Shown piece after piece: positions 1 through 8,996 of a stretch of 64,000 nucleotides of DNA. Source of the DNA: Dryobates pubescens (taxonomy: Eukaryota > Chordata > Aves > Piciformes > Picidae); the NCBI RefSeq assembly GCF_014839835.1, contig NC_071615.1, forward strand, positions 17,366,001 through 17,430,000. The letters run 5' to 3'. The notes beneath the pieces are model-generated. The model had not been told where the DNA came from, made no database searches, and saw nothing but the letters and a program-made list of their open reading frames with translations. The first letter of the stretch is position 1; the number at the start of each line of letters is the position of its first letter. Made by a program: the position numbers and the translations under genes.

Positions 1-793
1 GGCAGGGGCTGGGACCAGCCTTCAGCAAGGGCCTGGCTGGAGCTGGAAGCTGCTGTGGAAGGAAGGAAGCCTTGGCTGGACCCAGCAAGGAGAAGCAGGA
101 AACACCCAGGGAAGGGCCAAGGCTCAGAGCTCCTCAGAGGAGGCATGAAGCCACAGAACAGCAGAACCCACAGACCTGGATTGGAAGTGTTTACTGCCTG
201 AAACCTCCAAACATTCCTGAGTGCTAATCCCCAGCAGCCCAGAGAGGCTTTGGCTGCTGGGAAGCACACACCCTGCCTCCTCACCAGCCCAGCAGCAGCA
301 GTGACTGAGCTGTCACAGCCAGCTGGCCTGCCCTGGCTCCCCAGCAGGGCAGCACCAGCTGCTGAGGCAGGCACCAGCCCAGCCCTGACCCAAAGGATGT
401 GGCAGGAGAAGGCAGCAGCACAGGAAGCCACCTTCCAGGTGACCTCCAGGAGCACTGCAGGGGCTGTGACGCCGTGGACACAGCCTGGGGACCATCCAAC
501 AGCCCCACAAGAGCTGGCTGGGGAGGAAGGTGCAGAGCAGCTGCACTGGGCTGAGCAGCACCATGCTGGGAAGGCAGAGGCTGTGCAGGCAGCAGCACCC
601 ACACAGGAGCCCTGCAGGTGCAGGGAGGTGGAGCAGCCCTTCCCTTCTTGGGTCACCGTGAGCAGCACCGATGCTGTGCTTCCCTCACCCTCCAGCAGCC
701 CTCACTGTGATTGTGTTGTAGTTAAACAGCTCCTGGAGTCCCCTTCCCTTGCTGGAGTGGGCTCAGGTGGGCAGGGCCAGCTCCACAGCCTCC
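1..793 (-). other. NUBP2: NUBP2 3' UTR and downstream flank
   Basis: Downstream of the NUBP2 stop codon. No other coding exon is recognisable. A possible variant poly(A) hexamer AGTAAA on the minus strand lies near 190-195, which would give a 3' UTR of about 600 nt; no canonical AATAAA is seen. Confidence 0.4.
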
Positions 794-3700
794 TCAGGAG
801 CGCTGCTGTGATGCCCTGCCCAAGACCTGCTGAGCAATGTGAGCCAAGGCAGAGAAGGCAGAGCTCTTGGGAAACTCTTGGATGAAGTCTCTGCCTTCTT
901 CCAAGCTCTGGCTGAGTTGGGGGTCCAGGGGAACACAGCCTGTGGAACAAGGAGAAATGGGGAGATGGAGTGGTCAGTGCAAAGAGACACCCTGCCAGGC
1001 ACCCCCAGGAGAAGTGGGAGCACCCCCCTGCCCTCACTGAGCTCTCCAGGAGCTACCCATTGCCTGCAACTGCTTCCTCTGGGCCCAAGACCTCACCACA
1101 GGGCTTCAGGAGAGACTCTGCCCCTGAGCCCAGCCCTGTCTGGAGGGCAGGGGGCAGCCCTCACCCCCCAGCTTCTCAGGGAGGCATTTCAGGGTAGCTC
1201 TCCTGCAGGCTCCAGGCCTGCTTGCTCTGTCAGCCCCACATCAGCAGGCTGCTGCTTACCACCACCTCTGCCCCAGCAGGGCCAGATGCCCCCTGAGCAG
1301 TTTTGGATGGCAGAGAAACGAAGCAAGAGCCACAGCTGCCCTCTGAGCAGCTGCCAGAGGCTCATGGGGAGCAGAGCCCAGCCCAGCTGCCCTGTGCTGC
1401 TGCAGCTCTGCACCCCAGCTCCAAGCACAGAGAGCTCTGCTCAGCAGCCAACTCACCCAGGAAGGGGACTCCTGCATGCCTGGCCAGCTCCTCACCTCCC
1501 CCCTTGGAAAAGATGTTGGTGCACTCCTGAGGGAGGAAGAGCAAAAGCTGTCGAGTCCCAACCCAGGCAGCCCTGCTGCACAGGGCAGCTCCCATCCAGC
1601 CTCCAGCCCCAGGGCGCTGCCCCTGCCCTCCCTCCAGCCCTGCAGGACAGCAGCTGGCACCCAGCAGCTTCCCATCTGCCCAGCACCACTGCCCTGCCAT
1701 CCCAGGCACACATCCTGCAGCCCCCAGCCCAGCAGCCCCCCCCAGCCCAGCAGCCCCCAGCCCCTCACCGCGCAGTGCGGGCACACGAAGCCGCTCATGT
1801 TCTCCACGATGCCCAGCACCTCCAGCCCTGTCTTCCTGCAGAAGGTCAGCTCCCTCCTCACATCTCCCACGGACACAGCCTGCAGCAGACACCAGCAGAG
1901 GTTGGGGGAGCCCAGCTGGGGGGCTGCAGAGGACAGGCAGACCTCTATAGAGCCAGGAGCCGTGGGCAGGCACAAACACCCACCTGGGGTCCAGAATGCC
2001 ACCCACTGAGCCGTGCCTGGAGGCAGAAGCCTGCCCAGGAGCTCCAGCTGAGCCCCAGGCAGCTGCCCTACCTGGGGGGTTGTGACCAGGAGCGCTCCAA
2101 GCGGCCTGTAGGGCCTCAAGGCCTCCACAGAGGAGATGTGCTCATCCGACGTGCCCGGGGGGGTGTCCACCAGCAGGAAGTCCAGGTCCCCCCAGGCCAC
2201 ATCAGCAACAAACTGCTTGATCAGAGCTACAGGAAGAGAAAGGGCAGGGGAAAAACCCCCCACAGCATGCCTCAGCAGGTGGGGAGAGCTGTGGGGCAGG
2301 GGGCTGGTGCCACCTTGGGTGACGAGGGCCCAGAGCTATCTGTCAGCACCACATGTGCTGTGCTCCCCCCCAGCCAAGGGACCTGAGCCCACTCCTGCAC
2401 ACCAGCAGCCTTCTTCCTCCAAGGAATGACCTGCCCAGAAGAGCCTGGGCCCAGGCAGGAGCCAGCTCCACTCCTGGGAGGGCTCCCAGCAGGCTCCTCA
2501 CACTGGGAGAGCCTGAGCCCAGGCAGGAGCCAGCTCCACTCCTGGGAGGGCTCCCAGCAGGCTCCTCACACTGGGAGAGCCTGGGCCCAGGCAGGAGCCA
2601 GCTCCACTCCTGGGAGGGCTCCCAGCAGGCTCCTCCCACTGGGAGAGGCTGGGCCCAGGCAGGAGCCAGCTGCACTCCTGGGAGGGCTCCCAGCAGGTTG
2701 CTCCCACTGGGAGAGGCTGGGCCCAGGCAGGAGCCAGCTCCACTCCTGGGAGGGCTCCCAGCAGGTTGCTCCCACTGGGAGAGGCTGGGCCCAGGCAGGA
2801 GCCAGCTCCACTCCTGGGAGGGCTCCCAGCAGGTTGCTCCCACTGGGAGAGGCTGGGCCCAGGCAGGAGCCAGCTCCACTCCTGGGAGGGCTCCCAGCAG
2901 GTTGCTCCCACTGGGAGAGGCTGGGCCCAGGCAGGAGCCAGCTGCACTCCTGGGAGGGCTCCCAGCAGGTTGCTCGCACTGGGAGAGGCTGGGCCCAGGC
3001 AGGAGCCAGCTGCACTCCTGGGAGGGCTCCCAGCAGGTTGCTCCCACTGGGAGAGGCTGGGCCCAGGCAGGAGCCAGCTGCACTCCTGGGAGGGCTCCCA
3101 GCAGGTTGCTCCCACTGGGAGAGGCTGGGCCCAGGCAGGAGCCAGCTCCACTCCTGGGAGGGCTCCCAGCAGGTTGCTCCCACTGGGAGAGGCTGGGCCC
3201 AGGCAGGAGCCAGCTGCACTCCTGGGAGGGCTCCCAGCAGGTTGCTCCCACTGGGAGAGGCTGGGCCCAGGCAGGAGCCAGCTGCACTCCTGGGAGGGCT
3301 CCCAGCAGGTTGCTCGCACTGGGAGAGGCTGGGCCCAGGCAGGAGCCAGCTGCACTCCTGGGAGGGCTCCCAGCAGGTTGCTCGCACTGGGAGAGGCTGG
3401 GCCCAGGCAGGAGCCAGCTGCACTCCTGGGAGGGCTCCCAGCAGGTTGCTCCCACTGGGAGAGGCTGGGCCCAGGCAGGAGCCAGCTCCACTCCTGGGAG
3501 GGCTCCCAGCAGGTGGAAGGGGCCCAGGGCAGAAGCCAAGCTTACCATTTTTCTTGGGTCCTCTCCACACCACAGCATCATCTGGCCTCTCCAGCAGGAA
3601 GCCAATGGACATGAGGGAGATGCTCCTGTCCTGGTCCACAAAGACAGGGACCCAGCCACTGTCACACTGGTGCACATCCCTGTCCTGCACCCCCAGCATG

Positions 3701-5773
3701 TGGGGGATGCTGGGCCCACACAGGTCCACGTCCAGGATCCCCACCTGTGGGCCAAGAGCCAGAGCCCTTCAGATGCAGTGAGCACAGCAGCAGCACCCAG
3801 CTGGGAACCTTCCCTGGCTTGGGCTTCCAGCTGCTCCCAGCACTTCAGCAGCCAGATGAGAAACACAAAGAACTGCTTCCAACTCTGACACCCCCCTGGG
3901 CCTCCTGCCCAACAAAGAGCACCTCCAGGCTACCTCCAGGGAGATCTTTCTTTTATTAACTCAGGGGAGAGCTTCTTGGAGCTTTTCAGTGCTTAAAGGC
4001 CCTACAGAAAAGACTGGGACAGCCCCAGCCTGGCCTGGGCTGCTCCCCAGCAGTGTGGGCAGCAGGGGCAGGGAGGGGATTCTGCCCCTCTGCTGTGCTC
4101 TGCTGAGACCTCCCCTGCAGGGCTGGGGCAGCTCTGGAGCCCTCAGCACAGCCAGGGAGCTGCTGGAGCAGGGCCAGAGGAGGCCACAGCAGTGCTGGGA
4201 GGCTGGAAGCCCTCTGCTGGGAGGCCAGGCTGGGAAGGTTGGGGTTGTGCAGCCTGGAGAGGAGAAGGCTCCAGGGAGACCTCCTGGTGGCCTTGCAGGG
4301 CTTCAAAAGGCCAGAAGAGAGCTGGGGACAGACTGCTGAGCAGGGCCTGTTGGGGCAGGCCAAGGGGGGATGGTTGGAACTGCAAGAGGGAGACTGAGAG
4401 TGGAGAGAAGGGAGAAAGGTTTGGTGCTGAGGGTGGGGAGAGCCTGTGCCAGGCTGCCCAGAGAGCTGGGAGCTGCCCCATGGCTGGCAGCAGTGCAGGG
4501 CAGGTTGGTTGGGGCTGGGAGCAGCCTGCTGTGGCTGCAGCTGTCCCTGCTGGCTGCAGGGCTTGCACTGGGTGAGCTTGGAAGGTGCCTTCCAGCCCAA
4601 ACCAGGCCAAAATCCCAGTGGCACAGGAATTCAGCCCCATTCATACCCACACTGTGCCCTCTTCACCCTCTAGCTCACCCACTTCACCCCAGCATGGGAG
4701 CTGTGTTGCACCACAAAGCAGCCAGGGCCTAAGTGCTCATTTCCAAAGCAACAACAAATCCTGGAGGATTTTAATCTCTTGGCTGAAAGGGAAACCAGCT
4801 GCAGCTCCTTGCCCTGCCTCAAGCAGGCACAGAGAGAAAGAGTCACTGGAACCAGCAGCAGCAGAGTCTTCACACGGAGAAGCCACACAGGGCACACACA
4901 CATAAAGGATGAGCAAATCCCAGCCCAGCTGGAGGTGAGGAAGAGGAAGATGGAGCTGGGCACCTCAGAGCCCCTCACTGACCTTCTTGCCAGAGTGCCT
5001 GAGGGCCAGAGCCAGCTGGGTGCAGATGGTGCTCTTCCCAACGCCGCCCTTCCCCGACAGCACCAGCAGGATGTGCCGCACCCCGGCCAGGTTGTTTCTC
5101 TCTGGGGGAAATAGAGAGGCCTCAAAAGTCTCCTCTGAGGCAAGACAGCAGCACACACCAGGTCAGCACAGAGCCAGGGGGCTCCTCTGAGGGCCGTGGT
5201 GGCTCTGAGCAGGCAGGTTGGGGCAGGAGAGCGAGGGACAGCACAGGAGGATGTGCCGCAGTGCTTCGGACGAGAGGAGAAACGGCAGTGAGCAGTGTGC
5301 AGGGAGGAAAGGCTTTATCCTGATGACCTAAGTGACACCTGGGCAGCAGAGCAATAACCACCCACGGGACCCCATCAGGCAGTGACTGTGCCAGGCTTGG
5401 CCTGAGCGCTGCCAGGGAAGGGCTGGGAGGCTCCCGGTGAGGTCAGGCCCTTGGCGTTTCCTCTCTCCCGGCCACAGAGTCATCTCCCCACGGTCCCAGC
5501 TCCTGCCCAGCCTCCCAGCCGTTCCTTGCTGCGCTGTCAGCACTGCTCGGGGCTCCGCTTCGGGCTCAGCCATCGCGGAGCCGAGCGCGGGGAACGCACG
5601 GGGCCGCTTTCCTCGGCCCGGGGCTGCAGCGGCGGCGGAGAGGAGGAGAGGGCGTTCCAGCCGCAGGCGAACAAACAGCACCCACCCACCGGGGCCGCGT
5701 TCCCGGGCTCCCCGTCACCACCGGTCACTGACTCACCACGCCAGAGCCTGCCCGCCCCGCGTCGCTCCGGCAT
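794..5773 (-). CDS. NUBP2: NUBP2, cytosolic Fe-S cluster assembly P-loop ATPase, complete (7 exons)
   Basis: Coding exons on the minus strand, in order: 5773-5737, 5101-4983, 3744-3546, 2226-2072, 1879-1769, 1526-1457, 939-794 (stop TGA 796-794). All junctions are GT/AG and phases agree; total 837 nt, 278 aa (human 271). The protein has the deviant Walker A GKGGVGKS at residues 29-36, [24 protein letters not shown] and the metal-binding CPHC at 203-206, ending in a [13 protein letters not shown]-type tail. Family knowledge: NUBP2 (yeast Cfd1) pairs with NUBP1 in the cytosol as the scaffold that assembles 4Fe-4S clusters, bridged by the CPxC cysteines. The first exon was picked because it ends in phase 1 with a perfect GTGAGT donor, as in human; its peptide [12 protein letters not shown] differs from the human MEAAAE, so this start is the least certain part. 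The gene is head-to-head with SPSB3, as in human 16p13.3. Confidence 0.93.
2441..3513. repeat. 68-bp minisatellite, about 16 copies, NUBP2 intron 3
   Basis: Near-perfect 68-bp tandem units differing at a handful of sites (for example Cca/Gca and tcACACT/ttgctCCCACT variants). On the transcript strand the array starts about 30 nt after the exon 3 donor (3545) and fills most of the 1.3-kb intron. It makes all six frames open in places; these are not genes. Confidence 0.95.
4013..4612 (+). mobile_element. CR1 LINE 3' fragment, NUBP2 intron 2
   Basis: CR1 ORF2 end and 3' UTR, ending GTGAGCTTGGAAGGTGCCTTCC. Very close to 13286-13830 and to the minus copy at 45112-45545, so a young subfamily. Confidence 0.85.
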
Positions 5774-5803
5774 CACACCGACACCGGGACCGGCGCCGGC
5801 GGC

Positions 5804-5852
5804 ATGGAGCCCGCCCGCAGCTTGGCAGACCTCATCCGCACCTCCACGGACG
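5804..5852 (+). CDS. SPSB3: possible SPSB3 upstream coding exon (N-terminal extension)
   Basis: ATG at 5804 with G at -3 and +4 opens MEPARSLADLIRTSTD and reaches a strong donor (GTAAGG at 5853) in phase 1. The SPSB3 exon acceptor at 8976 is followed by 20 nt (8977-8996) that stay open and in frame to the canonical ATG, giving AYLRGSG before MARRARSS. A spliced product would therefore be SPSB3 with 23 extra residues. The joining of phases is seen in the sequence; that the transcript exists is inference. The alternative is an untranslated leader exon that happens to be open. Confidence 0.45.
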
Positions 5853-6474
5853 GTAAGGATGCTCGGCCCCGAGAACAGGGAGGGAGGGAAGAAGGGGAGC
5901 CGGGGAGGGGGCAGATGGAACCCCGCAGCAAGGTGCTCACAGGATATCGGCCCGGTGACACCGACAGCCCCCCGCCAGGCCCGGCCACTCGGCGCTCGCC
6001 GCAGCTGGAGCCGAGCCCAGCCCAGGCCTCTAGCAGGGACCATCAGGACGCCCACTCCGGTAACCAGGCCCCGTCGCCTCAGAGTCCCAGCCTGGCCAGG
6101 ATACTGCGGAGCTTCCCCCACCAGGAGCCAGGGCCCATCACTACGTCACCCGTACGGGCCCTGCCACCTCAGAACTCCCCAGGAACCGGGCCCGAGCCAC
6201 CGTCAGGACCGGACACCCCGGCTGGGACTTCCCCAGCAATGTGTGCTGGGGCCCCCCCGCCATGCCCCGCACCTTGAGGTCACCTGGGGATCCTCCCTCC
6301 CCACAGAGGACCGACTCCCCGCTGGTTCCAGCCCGGCGGCCCCGGGGAACCGCGTGGCCACAACCCCATTGCCGCTCACCCCCAGCCACCTCCTCCATGC
6401 TGCCGCCGGGCTCCATCCGCTTCCGCCTTCCGCCCGGTTAAGGTCCCGCCCCCGCTGACTGGCAGGCACCATGT

Positions 6475-6850
6475 CCAATCGCGAGGGGGGCGCTCACCGA
6501 GAGCACCGCCCCCTCAGGGCTCCGCAGCAAACCCAGCCCTCTGACACCCCGCCCCACCAGCCAATAGGATGAGTGTTATGCCTCCGCGACCCGCGCTCAC
6601 CCCTCACAGCGCCCCCCCAATGGCGCGGCTCCCCGGAGATTGACGTACAGCGTAGCCAGTGGTGCTGCGGTTCCCGCAGGCACCTCCCCTTCTCCTCGGG
6701 GCGCTCAGCCAATGGGAAAGGGATGCGGCGCAGACGCAGCCAATAGATGGCTGCGGGGTGGTAGCGAGAGAGGATTGTTTATGTCCCGGGAGGGGAAAGT
6801 AGGTCAGAGCGCGGCGGCGGGGCCGGGCCGGGCCGGGCCGGGCAGGTGGG
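6475..6850 (+). promoter_or_regulatory. CCAAT-box array, probable second SPSB3 promoter
   Basis: Five forward CCAAT boxes start at 6475, 6561, 6617, 6709 and 6740, with a TGACGTA CRE-like half site near 6642. They precede a GC-rich stretch with a candidate donor at 6845 (CAG then GTGGG). NF-Y sites so clustered usually mark a promoter. A leader exon of about 6790-6844 splicing to 8977 would encode the canonical SPSB3 only. The start site is inferred. Confidence 0.5.
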
Positions 6851-7486
6851 CCGGGTCCGGGACACGGGTGGGAGCCGAGGGCCGCGGTGGGTTGCGGGGG
6901 TCGCGCGGGCCAAGCGCGGCGGCCTGGCCGGGCCAGGCCTAGTCCGGCCGCGTCTCAGGCGAGGGACCGCGGAGCTCCGGTGCCTGCTTTCCGGCCGAGC
7001 CGCAGATGGGGCCGGGCCGGGCCGCCCGGATCCCCGCCGCGCTCTGTGCCGCTCCGCGCCTGGGGAAGCCCTGCTCGCCGGGGCTGGGTGGCTCCGGCCG
7101 CGGGCGCGCAGCGCTGTCCCGGCAGCTGCCCAGGCTTGCCTTCGGGCGCAGCCCCGGGCCGGAGCGCGCAGGAGCGGGGAGGAGGCGGCTGGCCGGGGCA
7201 GTGTGCGGCGCAGGGCCTGCAGCCAGCCGCTCCAGACCCAGCAGGGGTCTCAGCAGCCCCGAGGCCTGTCTGGGGAGAGGGCCTGGCTCTGCCCGCGGCG
7301 CCGCCGGTGCCGGCCGTCCCCCGAGAGCCCCGGCCGCAGCGGCCTGCCGGGGGAGCAGATCTGTGTTCGGCGGCCGTGGGTGCTTCTCAGAGCAGGACAA
7401 GGGGCGGTCTGGTGTGGGTCTTGGTGCTTTGCCAGCACGGCTGCGCTTGGAAACGTGGCCCTGGCGCTGCAGGAGGTGGATAGCTG

Positions 7487-7572
7487 CTGCGGTGGTGTGA
7501 GGCTGGTGGTCGGACTCGATGGTCTGAGAGGTCTTTTCCCACTGAAACGACTCTGTGGTTCTGTGATCTCGG
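7487..7572 (+). mobile_element. CR1 LINE 3' end, short
   Basis: Typical CR1 terminus: GGACTCGATGGTCTGAGAGG and ending TCTGTGGTTCTGTGATCT; SPSB3 first intron. Confidence 0.8.
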
Positions 7573-8454
7573 CAGGTGGGATGCCCCCAGCCCTTCAGAG
7601 CATCCATGGACACCTGCACAAGCGGTTGTGGCTGGGTTTCTCCTGCTTTTGCAGGAGCTGCCGGCCCGCTGGGAGCAGAGGGGGGCATGGGGCAGGCGGT
7701 AGGATGGGGCTGACCCACCACAGGTTCGCAGGATCTGTGCTGGGGGGCAGAGCTGCTGCAGGTCAGGGAAGCAGCAGAGCAGGTGTGGGTGTGCAGAGCA
7801 GCTGAGAGGGGGAGCAGGTTTCGGGGATGGGAGGAGGCTTTCAGCCCTGCAGGAGGCTCTGGGTGAGGAGTTGTTTTCTGCAGAGAGAGACTTCAGGGCA
7901 AAGGAGTTTGGGCGTTGAGGTTCCCCTGTCCCCTTCCGTGCAGTGCTCCCAGGGGGTGGCTGGGAGCTGGTGTGCTCTGTCAGGAGCCTGTGGAAATCTC
8001 TCCCTGCTGGAGCTGGGAGACAGGCAGCTGCTTTGTGTCGGCATGCTGGCCTCGGGGCAAGCTGGGAAACGGCCATGCAAAGGCTGCTTTTAGCTCAGGG
8101 AGCCACAAAGTGGTCTCTCCCCGGCCCCAGACACTGAAAGCAAGGTCGTCCTGCGGTGGGCAGCTGGCCAAACGGCCTCTCCTGCAGTCCAGGACCATAG
8201 TGGTGGCCATGGCGTGGCAGGTGGCCAGAGCAGGCACCGGGGAGGCCCTGCCTCGGTCCCTGACATCTCCTCAGGCCAGGGGTGAGGGCTGGATGCTGGA
8301 TCTGCGCTCTGTGGAAGGGGCACCAGGGTCTTGGGGGAGTTTCTGAGGGGCAGTTAAATGCCTGGGCCTGGGGAGAAGGTTTCCCTGTGTGGAGAAAGAG
8401 CTTGAAGTTCACAGAGGCTCATGATGAGGAACTTCTGGATCCTAACCATAACCC

Positions 8455-8828
8455 TGAGGCAGCTCTAAGGTCTGCCTGGAGCATTCTCATCAGCCTGGAG
8501 AAGAGAAGGCTGCAGGCAGACCTCAGAGCAGCCTTCCAGTACCTGAAGGGCTCCAGGAGAGCTGGGAAGGGACTTTGGACAAGGGCTGGGAGTGCTTTGG
8601 ACAATGGCTTGGAGCTGGGAGAGAGGAGACTGAGAGTGGAGAGGAGGAACAAATTGTTGGCAGTGAGGCTGGGGAGACTCTGGCACAGGCTGCCCAGGGA
8701 GGCTGTGGCTGCCTCCTGCCTGGAGGTGCTGAAGGCCAGGCTGGATGAGGCCCTGAGCAAGCTGTGCCGGTGGGAGGGGTCCCTGCCCGTGGCACTGGAC
8801 GGTCTTGGAGGTCCCTTCCACCCCCAAC
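8455..8828 (+). mobile_element. CR1 LINE 3' fragment
   Basis: ORF2 C-terminal coding remnant ([18 protein letters not shown]) ending about 150 nt before the SPSB3 exon at 8977. Confidence 0.85.
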
Positions 8829-8996
8829 CCACTCTGCTGTGCCACTTACCCATGCCCGGAGCCTGCGCTTTGTGCCAACCCATTGCCGGGGGAGCCTGTG
8901 GTGACCTGGGATGGGCTGGGGGGGGGCGGGCAGGAGGTGGGTGCAGCCTGTGACCCCCAGCCCTGCTCCCCCCCAGCCTACCTGCGCGGCAGCGGC

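Larger units (their letters stand above)
5560..7400. promoter_or_regulatory. CpG island with NUBP2/SPSB3 bidirectional promoter
   Basis: CpG dinucleotides become dense from about 5560 to 7400. The NUBP2 first exon (minus, ATG 5773) and the candidate SPSB3 exon (plus, ATG 5804) lie inside it, and GCCGGG tandem copies occur at 6820-6842. Human NUBP2 and SPSB3 are also head-to-head, so a shared promoter is expected. Confidence 0.75.

Noticed and set aside
2343-3888. Long open frames (about 390-510 codons) on both strands
   Set aside because: They are produced by the 68-bp minisatellite, repeat in all frames and overlap NUBP2 exon 3; no protein family.
5537-5580. Alternative NUBP2 start MAEPEAEPR near 5571
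   Set aside because: Looks like a plausible N-terminus, but no GT donor in the required phase 1 follows it; the 5773 start fits better.
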